A model generated the notes under the pieces. It had not been told where the DNA came from. It worked only from the letters and a program-made list of their open reading frames with translations, and made no database searches. 64,000 nt of DNA from Candidatus Zixiibacteriota bacterium. Lineage in GTDB: Bacteria; Zixibacteria; MSB-5A5; GN15; FEB-12. The position numbers were made by a program, and so were the translations under genes. Shown here piece by piece: positions 42,933 through 51,462 of this stretch. The stretch is from NCBI GenBank assembly GCA_035380245.1, contig DAOSXA010000002.1, forward strand, positions 992,001 through 1,056,000, in the 5' to 3' direction. Each line of letters begins with the position of its first letter. The first letter of the stretch is position 1.

Positions 42933-43622
42933 TCAGTCGCCGCTAACAGTCAGTCTTATTCCCTCGCCGTGGATTGACAGTATCTCTATTGCCGGATCGC
43001 CCCGGAGGTGTTTGCGAAGTTTCGATACATAGACATCCATGCTGCGGCCGCTGAAATAACCCTCATCCTGCCAGATCTCCCGGAGAGCTTTCTGGCGCGG
43101 CAGTGTGCGATTGACGTATTTTGCCAGCAAATGCAGTAATTCTGATTCCTTTTGAGTCAAGCGGGTTTCACGGTTGCCTAATCTCAGCAGGCGGCGGTTG
43201 GCATCGAACTCGAATTTCCCGATTTGGAAGAGCATCACATCGGAATCCCGACCAATACGAGACCGGCGTAACACCGCCTCGATCCGAAGCAGGAGTTCTT
43301 CAACGGAAAACGGCTTGGTGATATAGTCGTCGCAACCCAGTTGGAATCCGGTAATGCGATCCTCCTTCAAGGACCTGGCCGTCAGAAAAATGATTGGCGT
43401 CTGTTGGTCCTCTGCCCTGATTTTCTTCACCAGACTAAAACCGTCCATGCGCGGCATCATTATATCCACCAGACACAAATCGAATCCCCCCGCGCGCCAG
43501 GTCTTAAGACCTTCCTCACCGTCTACGCACAATACGGCATCATAACCGTTCATGGATAAATGTTCCTGAAGAATCACCCCGAGATTGGGATCATCCTCAA
43601 CCAGTAGAATCCGATCAGCCAT
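42933..43622 (-). CDS. OmpR/PhoB-family response regulator
   Basis: 229 aa. A receiver domain (phospho-Asp in LCLVDIMMPRMDG, switch Thr in IIFLTARS, Lys in ITKPFS) is followed by a winged-helix DNA-binding domain (ETRLTQKESELLHLLAKYVNRTLPRQKAL ... SMDVYVSKLRKHL). The start at 43622 has GGAG upstream and overlaps the kinase stop by 8 bp. The likely target is the divergent promoter region, where four TAAC half-sites lie at exact 10-bp spacing (45321-45360). Confidence 0.94.
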   Translation of the reverse strand: MADRILLVEDDPNLGVILQEHLSMNGYDAVLCVDGEEGLKTWRAGGFDLCLVDIMMPRMDGFSLVKKIRAEDQQTPIIFLTARSLKEDRITGFQLGCDDYITKPFSVEELLLRIEAVLRRSRIGRDSDVMLFQIGKFEFDANRRLLRLGNRETRLTQKESELLHLLAKYVNRTLPRQKALREIWQDEGYFSGRSMDVYVSKLRKHLRGDPAIEILSIHGEGIRLTVSGD

Positions 43623-45285
43623 GCCGGTCACTCCGTTTTTCTTTGATCGTCGGCAGCCAGACCGATACCTTCGTTCCGTCTCCCAGCGCGCTTTTCAGAG
43701 AAATGGTTCCGCCATGACGTTCGATGATCATCTTGACATAACTGAGACCAAGCCCGAATCCCTTGACATCATGGACATTACCCGACGGAACCCGGAAGTA
43801 TTTTTCGAACACCCGTTTTTGATCTTCGGAGGCAATCCCGATTCCATGATCTTCTATTTCGACCTGTACCCCGTTGAAGTGATCGAACGAACGCACATCG
43901 ATTTTCGGTGCTTCGGGGGAGTATTTAACGGCATTGTCGATCAGGTTGTGGACGGCATTCGCAAGGTGTACCTCGTCTCCTGCAACCTCAGGATCAGTCG
44001 CTTCAAGATCAACGGTAATCATCCCCCCCTTCTGTTTAATCAACAGTTCGTAGGATTCTACGGCGCGAGCGATCAGCGGATTGATCGCCACGGCGTCTCC
44101 CTTGAGTTCCCAGTCTCCTTTTTCGATGGTGGCCAGTTGGAGAATCTTCTCGGTCTGGTGTCTCATACGACGGTTTTCATGCATTATCATCGAAGAAAAG
44201 CGGCGCACTCGTTCGGAATCGCCGGCTACATCGTCACGCTCAATCGCTTCGCAGGCCAGGGCCACGGTCGATATCGGCGTTTTGAATTCGTGCGTCAGAT
44301 TGTTGACGAAATCGATCATGAGAGCGGCTCCGCGGCGTTGCTCAAAAATCACACGGACGGTATAGAAAAACGACAACCCGATAACCAGCGAAAAGAGCCC
44401 GGACAAAACCAGCATGGGAGCAAGACGCCACCAGAGATAAGACTGTTGCCTGGGGAAATTCAGGACGAGGTCGAATATCTCAGGAAACAGATCATTAGGG
44501 AAAAGACGAGCCCGGAAAGCTGCCGGAAGCCATTCCGAAGTATCGTCCGATTTCGCCATAACGACGGAATCACCGGCATGTTTTACGACGGCAAACTGAT
44601 AAGGCTGGTCAATTTCCGCTTCGGCCAGACTGATATCGATAATCGAATCCACCAAAGGCACATTGAGGCGTTCCTTTATCGGCAGCGGTTTACCGGTTAC
44701 CAGTTGCTGTACGATCCGAAGCATATAAGGCACTTCACTGCTGTCCGATTCCATATCTGCGCTAATGCGGCGTTTATTCCAGTCGATGGAAACTCTTTGT
44801 GAATCGCCCGGACCTGATCCCTGAGGGGCGTTACCGAGTATATTCAGGAGCGAGACACTGGACGTATTGAGTTTGATTGTATCTACCAGTGAGTCGGTGT
44901 TTATTACTTTTATTATGTTTTTTTCTTTGGGAGATTCTACCGCATAAGCGCTGGCATACGCATAATTGTTACCGGTCATGGTCGTGACGCTGCATTCGAC
45001 ATGTTGCATGCTGTCGACTTCTTCGAAATCGCCGGTCAGCATCATTATACTCAGATAGCTCGAATCGGAGGAATTACCGAAGACATTTATCGCCGACCGT
45101 GCTACATCGATCGCTTCCAGACGACCGACCGCGGCCCCGAGCGCCGCCTGTGCGTTTCGCTGAAACGCCTGTTGCTCCGAACGATAGGCATGATCGAGTA
45201 AAATCGCCTGGATAGTCAGCAGCCCGGCCAGGGCTACCACCAACAGGACGACAATCGTAACAACGGCTTTTTTGCTAAGTACCAT
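43615..45285 (-). CDS. Sensor histidine kinase of the OmpR-type pair
   Basis: 556 aa. TM1 is at about 8-28. A periplasmic region of about 240 residues without a recognised fold follows, then TM2 (about 295-320). HisKA has phospho-His in FVNNLTHEFKTPISTVAL, and HATPase shows NLIDNAVKYSPEA, DHGIGIASEDQ and GFGLGLSYVKMII. The pair is divergent from a PDZ/NEW3/ABC operon, a common arrangement for envelope-stress systems that control an export machine. The signal is unknown. Confidence 0.92.
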   Translation of the reverse strand: MVLSKKAVVTIVVLLVVALAGLLTIQAILLDHAYRSEQQAFQRNAQAALGAAVGRLEAIDVARSAINVFGNSSDSSYLSIMMLTGDFEEVDSMQHVECSVTTMTGNNYAYASAYAVESPKEKNIIKVINTDSLVDTIKLNTSSVSLLNILGNAPQGSGPGDSQRVSIDWNKRRISADMESDSSEVPYMLRIVQQLVTGKPLPIKERLNVPLVDSIIDISLAEAEIDQPYQFAVVKHAGDSVVMAKSDDTSEWLPAAFRARLFPNDLFPEIFDLVLNFPRQQSYLWWRLAPMLVLSGLFSLVIGLSFFYTVRVIFEQRRGAALMIDFVNNLTHEFKTPISTVALACEAIERDDVAGDSERVRRFSSMIMHENRRMRHQTEKILQLATIEKGDWELKGDAVAINPLIARAVESYELLIKQKGGMITVDLEATDPEVAGDEVHLANAVHNLIDNAVKYSPEAPKIDVRSFDHFNGVQVEIEDHGIGIASEDQKRVFEKYFRVPSGNVHDVKGFGLGLSYVKMIIERHGGTISLKSALGDGTKVSVWLPTIKEKRSDRHG

Positions 45286-45320
45286 ACCGGGAATATACGC
45301 TTCGGGGTGATCTTCGAAAC

Positions 45321-45360
45321 CCTATTTAACTTCCTTTAACAAAGGCTAACATAGATTAAC
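45321..45360 (+). promoter_or_regulatory. Four TAAC direct repeats at exact 10-bp spacing
   Basis: TTAAC, TTAAC, CTAAC and TTAAC end at 45330, 45340, 45350 and 45360. One-turn spacing of direct repeats is the typical binding pattern of OmpR/PhoB-family dimers. The array lies between the divergent kinase and PDZ genes, about 25 bp upstream of a possible -10 (TATCTA, 45384-45389) for the PDZ operon. Confidence 0.65.
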
Positions 45361-45441
45361 TCGGCTCGATAAAACATACCTGTTATCTAATCCGTAAAGC
45401 AGTCCAAAACAATGCAAAACAGATTCTGAAAGGAACGATTC

Positions 45442-46203
45442 ATGGCCCGCAATAACTCTCTGTCGGTTGTTCTGGTGATTGTTGCCGCTGTGCTTTGTCT
45501 CATCGCCGGCTCAGTCGGCGCCCAGGTCAAAGGAATGAAAACCATAACCATCAGCGATCCCGGCCAGACTGCCATGATTCCGGAGATGGCCGCTCTTCTC
45601 CTTGTCAAGGACAGTATCCTCGAAGTCATCAAAATCAATCCCCCGGATCAGCGCCCTGAAAAATACCAGGACGTCGATCTGCAAAAGGGCGATCAGATAA
45701 TCATGGCCAACGGTAAACGCATCCACGACGGCGTCGAATTGACGACCCTGTTGGATGGCCTGCAACCGGGTGAAATGATTAAGTTGGGGATTAAACGAAA
45801 TGGTCAGATGCGCATGGTTAGCTTTGAGAAAGGAGCTCCCGAAGACCTCCCACAACAAGTCATGGTGATGACCATGTCAACCGACAGCAGCGGAGCCGTC
45901 TCACAGAACATCCAGGTGATGGGAAACTCCGATAGTAAGGCCGAAGTGATCACCGAACTCGGGCTTCTACTTGTCCAGAAGGATAAGAGCGTCAAGGTGG
46001 CCGATTTGATGTCGGAGATAAACGGAATAGCGGACAGCTTGCCGGTACAAGAGGGAGATATAATAAAAACCATATCGGGCAAAGAAGTCTCCAGCCTTGA
46101 GATATTCAAAACCGAATTCGGAAAAATCAAGACCGGCGAGGAAATAGCTCTGGATATCCAGCGCGGGGATCAGGTAATCAAAGCGGTCATCATTCATCCC
46201 TGA
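45442..46203 (+). CDS. Exported two-PDZ-domain protein
   Basis: 253 aa with a signal peptide (about 1-27). There are two PDZ-like units. The first, near residues 70-130, reads DVDLQKGDQIIMANGKRIHDGVELTTLLDGLQPGE. The second, near 180-253, reads LPVQEGDIIKTISGKEVSSLEIFKTEFGKIKTGE. There is no protease domain, so it should act as a periplasmic binding or adaptor protein. AAGGA precedes the ATG. It is the first gene of a five-gene operon with an ABC transporter and is probably controlled by the divergent two-component system. Confidence 0.85.
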   Translation: MARNNSLSVVLVIVAAVLCLIAGSVGAQVKGMKTITISDPGQTAMIPEMAALLLVKDSILEVIKINPPDQRPEKYQDVDLQKGDQIIMANGKRIHDGVELTTLLDGLQPGEMIKLGIKRNGQMRMVSFEKGAPEDLPQQVMVMTMSTDSSGAVSQNIQVMGNSDSKAEVITELGLLLVQKDKSVKVADLMSEINGIADSLPVQEGDIIKTISGKEVSSLEIFKTEFGKIKTGEEIALDIQRGDQVIKAVIIHP

Positions 46204-46237
46204 CGAGAAGATGCACACAGTGCCAAAGGATCACAGC

Positions 46238-47740
46238 ATGTCATCGTATAGACACCGCATATTCATCACGTTTCTGATCATCGCCACCCTGGCCGGCGGA
46301 GCGTTTGCCCAAACTTATAATCCTTTCAACCAGAGAGACGATGAATACCGCCTGCTGGGACTGAAGCGAGCCCGTGAAGCATACGAAGTGGCCCGGTCCG
46401 ACTACGAACGACAGCAGGAGCTGCACCGGCGCGGGCTTCTGACCGAAACCGAACTGGAGCAATCCCGCAGCCAATTCTCGGACGCCGAGGTCAACTACCA
46501 GCAGTCGCTCCTGGCGGTGTTGTTCGAACGCCAGTACATATCGGTATCGCAAGCCGTTAAGCTCCAAAAACACGACGGGTCCAAGTGTGTTCGTCTGACT
46601 CTCGTGAATACCTCCGGCGGCAGCGAGGAGTTTCGGAAACTGCTGAATGTGGACGATGATCTCTTCCGTTCGCTCCAGCCTGATGTCACCCACAATGTGT
46701 ATGTCTCCATTCTAAACGACGACAACGCCATCATCAGTCAGCCCTATGAAGCCAAAATATCGGAGTTGCGCTATGGGGAACCTCAGTCGGTGGAATTCCG
46801 GTTGCTTCAGGATCTGGATGAAGTGACGGTGTTTCTTGTTTACGGCAACGGCAACCAGCGTACGATGAAGATATTCCTGCAGAAAGATGCCACTTACAAC
46901 CGCGTTGCGGTCCAGTCGGAACAATTTTCCCAAGAGGTTGAACTGGGCACGGAAGCGACATTCGACCTGACTCTCGAGTTGTTCAGTGGCACCGACAACA
47001 CTTTTTCATTGGAGGCGGTCAATCTGCCACAACAGATCAGCCGGTATTTCAAGGATGCGAGCAATCGGGTTCGTCTGAGTCAGGTGAAATTCACCGAGAG
47101 CAGCCGAACAAAAAACGCCTCCCTCGAAGTTACCCTGCCTGACCGCCCCAGTGAAGAAGTCGCTATGGATGCCGCCATCCCCTTCTATGTTCTGGTGCTG
47201 CCGCGCGACAAGGCTGGAATGATATCCGACCAGCCCGACAAACATTGGACCGAAGCTGAGATTGAAGCGCTCGATGTCGGTTTCGTACGGCTGGAGTTAG
47301 TGCCGCGCGGCAAAGGAGAACTACTGGTTCGCGCCCCTCAGCTCTACCATGCCATCAGTTCCGATGAAACGGCAAAGGTGGCCGTCGATTGCTACAATGA
47401 GGGCAGTCATCGACTCGACAATGTCGAATTCGAAATCGACCTGCCGCTCGGATGGACACGGGATGTGGAACCGGAACGTATCCCGGCCCTGGAGATCGGA
47501 CGAGACAAACGGGTTGTGTTTACCTTCACGCCGCCGGCCGATGTCTCCCCCGGCAAATACGACATTCGCATTCGCAGCACTGCTACTTCCAACTCCCAGC
47601 CGGTGATCGCTGACGATAAAACCGTAACGGTCGAAATTAAGCCGGGTTCCAACCTGCTGGGAACAATCGTAATCGTAACGCTGATCCTGGGCCTGGTAGC
47701 GGCTATAGTAATCTGGGGCATAAAGCTGTCGCGACGATAG
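46238..47740 (+). CDS. Membrane-anchored NEW3-domain protein with adaptor-like hairpin
   Basis: 500 aa. A signal peptide (about 1-24) is followed by an alpha-helical hairpin (about 40-95; LKRAREAYEVARSDYERQQELHRRG ... LEQSRSQF) like the coiled-coil hairpins of efflux adaptor proteins. Beta-sandwich domains follow, including a C-terminal NEW3-type domain (AKVAVDCYNEGSHRLDNVEFEIDLPLGW ... VSPGKYDIRI), then one TM helix and a short basic tail (KLSRR). The large middle part should be extracytoplasmic. The start at 46238 has AAAGGA upstream. Next to an ABC-2 transporter, it may receive or guide the exported substrate. Confidence 0.8.
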   Translation: MSSYRHRIFITFLIIATLAGGAFAQTYNPFNQRDDEYRLLGLKRAREAYEVARSDYERQQELHRRGLLTETELEQSRSQFSDAEVNYQQSLLAVLFERQYISVSQAVKLQKHDGSKCVRLTLVNTSGGSEEFRKLLNVDDDLFRSLQPDVTHNVYVSILNDDNAIISQPYEAKISELRYGEPQSVEFRLLQDLDEVTVFLVYGNGNQRTMKIFLQKDATYNRVAVQSEQFSQEVELGTEATFDLTLELFSGTDNTFSLEAVNLPQQISRYFKDASNRVRLSQVKFTESSRTKNASLEVTLPDRPSEEVAMDAAIPFYVLVLPRDKAGMISDQPDKHWTEAEIEALDVGFVRLELVPRGKGELLVRAPQLYHAISSDETAKVAVDCYNEGSHRLDNVEFEIDLPLGWTRDVEPERIPALEIGRDKRVVFTFTPPADVSPGKYDIRIRSTATSNSQPVIADDKTVTVEIKPGSNLLGTIVIVTLILGLVAAIVIWGIKLSRR

Positions 47741-47767
47741 CCCATGAATAACTAAGTGAGGATTTCA

Positions 47768-48544
47768 ATGGAAAACCTTCAATCGGGACCTAACCTCAAA
47801 CCTCCGGATCGCCCGGCCCTGGAGGCCGTTAATCTGACAAAGCGATACGAGGACGGCCTGCTCGCTCTCGACCATATCAATTTCGTCGTCAATCCCGGCG
47901 AGATATTCGCCGTCCTGGGAGGAAACGGCGCCGGTAAAACCACTATGATAAATCTTTTCCTGAATTTCCTGGAACCGACCGAAGGCGAAGCACGCATCTG
48001 CGGTATTGTATCGCACAAGGAACCTTTGCTCGCCAAGGAAAAGGTGGCGTTCGTATCGGAAAACGTCAACCTCTACCCCAATTTCACGGCCATTCAGAAC
48101 CTTGATTTCTTCGCCCGTCTCGGGGGACGAACCAACTGCACTCGCGAGGATTATCGTGATGTGCTGCGCCGGGTAGGCCTCGTCGACGATGTACATAACA
48201 AGCGGTTGAGAACTTTTTCCAAGGGCATGCGCCAAAAATGCGGTATCGCCATTGCCATTCTTAAAAATGCCACAGCCGTACTGCTGGATGAACCCACCTC
48301 GGGACTCGACCCCAAAGCAGGATTCGATTTTCTCGAACTACTTCGTTCGTTGCGCAAGGAAGGCAAGGCCATTTTAATGTCGACCCACGACATCTTCCGG
48401 GCACGCGAGATCGCCGATAAAGTCGCAATCATGGATCGCGGTCGCATTATCATGAAGAAAACGGCTCAGGAACTCCACGGAACCGACCTGGAGCAGCTTT
48501 ACATGCAGTACATGGCGGGTCACAACGGCGAACGGCCGAATTAG
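47768..48544 (+). CDS. ABC transporter ATP-binding protein (ABC-2 type)
   Basis: 258 aa. Walker A GGNGAGKT (51-58), a Q-loop region, signature FSKGMRQK (near 153) in place of LSGGQ, Walker B AVLLDEPTSGLDP, and H-loop STHDI. The modified signature is usual for ABC-2 exporters of the CcmA type. The start at 47768 has GAGGA at 6 bp. The two permease genes follow directly, so the complex is probably one ATPase dimer with a heterodimeric membrane part. Confidence 0.95.
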   Translation: MENLQSGPNLKPPDRPALEAVNLTKRYEDGLLALDHINFVVNPGEIFAVLGGNGAGKTTMINLFLNFLEPTEGEARICGIVSHKEPLLAKEKVAFVSENVNLYPNFTAIQNLDFFARLGGRTNCTREDYRDVLRRVGLVDDVHNKRLRTFSKGMRQKCGIAIAILKNATAVLLDEPTSGLDPKAGFDFLELLRSLRKEGKAILMSTHDIFRAREIADKVAIMDRGRIIMKKTAQELHGTDLEQLYMQYMAGHNGERPN

Positions 48545-48555
48545 GGGTCAACTCC

Positions 48556-49965
48556 ATGCTAAAGGTAATTATCAACAAGGAAATTCGCGACCTGCTCGGC
48601 TCGACTAAATTCGCCATAATTTTCGGTGTCTGTGCTCTCCTGATCATAGCGACATTCTATGTGGCGGGAACCCGGTACAAAATCAATCAGAGTTATCACG
48701 AGGCTTCCGTCACCGAGAATCTCCGTCGCTATGAAGGAGTAACGGACTGGTTCGACGTACAGGATTCACGCGTTATTCTGCCTCCCTCACCGTTGGCATG
48801 TCTCGTGACCGGCGTCTCCAACGACATCGGTCGCAGTATTCTGGTCAGCGGGATCGGCGAACTGACCGCTGAAGGCAGCCGATACAACGAAGACCCGCTT
48901 TTTGCCATTTTCCGCTTTCTCGATCTGGAATATGTATTCGGTGTGATTCTTTCCCTGCTCGCCATCCTGCTCTGCTATAACTCGATCAGCGGCGAAAAAG
49001 AACAAGGCACGTTGCGGCTGACTTTCGCCCAGCCGATTTCTAGATCGACTTACATCCTGGGCAAAATACTCGGATCGTTTATCGCCTTATCAGCCTCCAT
49101 CCTGGTAGCAATTGCCGTCGGTTGTCTGGTGTTCATCATAATGGGGATCCCGATGACCGACGACCAGTGGCTCCGCCTGATACTGATCATCATCGTGGGG
49201 CTGCTTTACTTCGGGGCCTTCATGAGTCTTTCGGTGTTTCTTTCCGCGTTAACCTCTCGTTCGGCTAACTCGCTGTTGCTTTTACTCGTGGTCTGGATTT
49301 GCGCGGTATTAATCGTTCCTCGCGTATCGGTCCTGGCCGCCGGGAGGACGGTTGAAGTTCCTTCCGTAGATGCCATCGCCAACGAAAAGGCAACCTTCCG
49401 TGCCCAGACACGCCAGGAATTCATCGATGCCATGACCCATTTCAATCCCGACAAATACGAAGAGAGTGCCGACAAGGCCCTTATGACATTCATGGACTCA
49501 TTACAAAAAGAACGTGAGAACCGAGTCTCCGAGTTCGCGGGAAGACTGAACGAGAACCGCAGAAATCGGCAGCAGGTCCAGCATCGACTGGCTCTGGCTC
49601 TGGCTCGCATTTCTCCAACGGCATCTATGAGCTTGTCGATGTCCCAACTGGCCGGCACCGATGTCGATATGAGCCGTGATTTCATGGAACAAGCACTGAC
49701 ATATCAGAAGAAATTCGCCTCTTTTTGCGAGGCGAAGACCGGTGTGGTAGCATCCGGATTTCGCGTGATCCGCCAGGTCGAAGGTGAGGAACTCCCCGAA
49801 GAGAAACCGTTGGACGTGAGTGAAATCCCGGTCTTCGAACATCATGAGATGGCTACCGCCGCCGTAGTCGACGCGGCAATTCCCGATATCGGTCTCCTGG
49901 TTATATACAATCTGCTATTTTTTGTCGGGGCGTTCGTAGCTTTCCTGAAATACGATCTCAGATAG
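48556..49965 (+). CDS. ABC-2 type permease, first paralogue
   Basis: 469 aa with about six TM helices. TM1 is near 18-38. A long extracytoplasmic loop follows, then a cluster of helices (about 120-260). A second long helical loop of about 150 residues (ERENRVSEFAGRLNENRRNRQQVQHRL) precedes the last TM. The protein ends in FFVGAFVAFLKYDLR. The 'EKEQGTLRLTFAQPISRSTYILGK' region is the conserved coupling motif of ABC-2 permeases. It is a paralogue of the next gene, with the same length, same loops and near-identical C-terminus. Confidence 0.9.
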   Translation: MLKVIINKEIRDLLGSTKFAIIFGVCALLIIATFYVAGTRYKINQSYHEASVTENLRRYEGVTDWFDVQDSRVILPPSPLACLVTGVSNDIGRSILVSGIGELTAEGSRYNEDPLFAIFRFLDLEYVFGVILSLLAILLCYNSISGEKEQGTLRLTFAQPISRSTYILGKILGSFIALSASILVAIAVGCLVFIIMGIPMTDDQWLRLILIIIVGLLYFGAFMSLSVFLSALTSRSANSLLLLLVVWICAVLIVPRVSVLAAGRTVEVPSVDAIANEKATFRAQTRQEFIDAMTHFNPDKYEESADKALMTFMDSLQKERENRVSEFAGRLNENRRNRQQVQHRLALALARISPTASMSLSMSQLAGTDVDMSRDFMEQALTYQKKFASFCEAKTGVVASGFRVIRQVEGEELPEEKPLDVSEIPVFEHHEMATAAVVDAAIPDIGLLVIYNLLFFVGAFVAFLKYDLR

Positions 49966-49980
49966 GAATGGAGACTGACA

Positions 49981-51438
49981 ATGCTGGCAACGTTAATACA
50001 AAAAGAATTAAAGGCAATAATCCTCTCCCCCAAATTTCCGGCCACGTTCGCTGTTTGTTCGTTGCTGATCCTGTTGAGCACCTTCATGGGCATTATGGAA
50101 TATCGCAACGATATGGCCCAATACGAAACCGCCCGGGAATTGACCCAGCAGGAATTACGCTCGACTACTTCCTGGGGTCATATCAAGACCAAGGTCTATC
50201 GCATCCCGGAAGTGATGCAGATATTCGTATCGGGAGTGAATTACGATATCGGTCGTTGGTCGGCCATCGACGACGATCAGGGAGTAGAACTGCGCCACAG
50301 CGCCTACAGCGATGATCCCGTCTTTGCTGTTTTTCGTTTTGTCGATTTCGCTTTCGTGGTACAGTTCGTGCTCACTTTATTCGCTTTATTGTTTACCTTC
50401 AACGCCGTCAACGGTGAGCGCGAGGACGGGACGTTGAAACTCATCCTCTCCAACTCGGTACCACGAGCACAATATCTCCTGGCTAAAGGAATCGGCGCCT
50501 GGTTGGGTTTGGTCGTACCGATCGGTATCCCGATTCTGCTGAGCCTGCTTATGCTGCCGTTGTTCGGAATCCCCACCGACGCCGACACATGGTTGAAAAT
50601 AGCATCATTAATGGGGATATCGTTGATCCTGTTCAGTTTTTTCATCGTATTGGGAGTACTGGTATCAACCATCACGAGACGCAGCAACATCTCATTCCTG
50701 ATGTCGTTGGTCGTCTGGATATTAGCGGTGATGATCATCCCACGCGGCGGCGTGATGGCCGCCGGTACGATTATTCGAGTGCCTCGTGAGGCGGAGATCA
50801 AGGCTCAACAAGATGCTTTTGAACGACAAAACTGGCATGATTATTATAATAGCTCAGCCAATCTCTGGACGCTCGACAAACCGGATGACGGCGGAGAATT
50901 GACCGATGAAGAACTCTGGGCGTTAATAGCCCGACAGGACTCGGCCAGAGCCGAGATCGAAGCTGAGATCAATCAACATGAAGTGCGCCTCCGCGAGGAG
51001 CTGCGCCGGCGCAAACGGGCTCAGGAAAGACTGGCTTTCGTGTTATCCAGGTTTTCACCCGTATCTGCTTATCAACTCGCAGCCATGACGCTGGCGGAAA
51101 CCGATATCGAGACTAAAGCCCGATATGAGGACGCCATGAGTGATTTCCGGTCAGCGTTTGTCTCATACGGTAAGAAAAAAGCCGCGGAAACAGGCGACAT
51201 CGGAGGGGTTCAAATAGCACTTTCGATTGATGATGATGGAAACCAGAATATGCAGATCAGTTCCGATCGAAATACGGGTGAACTGGATCTTGAGGGTATC
51301 CCGGAGTTCCAACGGCCGTCAACGGACAACGCCGCCATAATAGGCGAAATAGCCGTGGACGGCGGGATAATCGGTTTCCTCACGATTATGGCGTTCGCCG
51401 GAGCTTTCGTAGCGTTTCTGAAATATGATGTAAGATAA
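49981..51438 (+). CDS. ABC-2 type permease, second paralogue
   Basis: 485 aa, same topology as the preceding permease: TM1 near 18-38, coupling motif NGEREDGTLKLILSNSVPRAQYLLAK, a large Glu/Arg-rich helical loop (about 310-360), a last TM, and a C-terminus AGAFVAFLKYDVR. GGAG is well spaced before the ATG, 15 bp after the previous stop. The big soluble loops are more typical of permeases that handle proteins or lipid-linked substrates than of small-molecule exporters. The substrate is unknown. It is the last gene of the operon. Confidence 0.9.
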   Translation: MLATLIQKELKAIILSPKFPATFAVCSLLILLSTFMGIMEYRNDMAQYETARELTQQELRSTTSWGHIKTKVYRIPEVMQIFVSGVNYDIGRWSAIDDDQGVELRHSAYSDDPVFAVFRFVDFAFVVQFVLTLFALLFTFNAVNGEREDGTLKLILSNSVPRAQYLLAKGIGAWLGLVVPIGIPILLSLLMLPLFGIPTDADTWLKIASLMGISLILFSFFIVLGVLVSTITRRSNISFLMSLVVWILAVMIIPRGGVMAAGTIIRVPREAEIKAQQDAFERQNWHDYYNSSANLWTLDKPDDGGELTDEELWALIARQDSARAEIEAEINQHEVRLREELRRRKRAQERLAFVLSRFSPVSAYQLAAMTLAETDIETKARYEDAMSDFRSAFVSYGKKKAAETGDIGGVQIALSIDDDGNQNMQISSDRNTGELDLEGIPEFQRPSTDNAAIIGEIAVDGGIIGFLTIMAFAGAFVAFLKYDVR

Positions 51439-51462
51439 AATTCCCACCCGGGAATCGTTGTG

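Noticed and set aside
43585..44802. 405-codon open frame on the plus strand
   Set aside because: It is antisense to the histidine kinase at 43615-45285, with composition typical of a shadow frame (many His, Arg, Phe).
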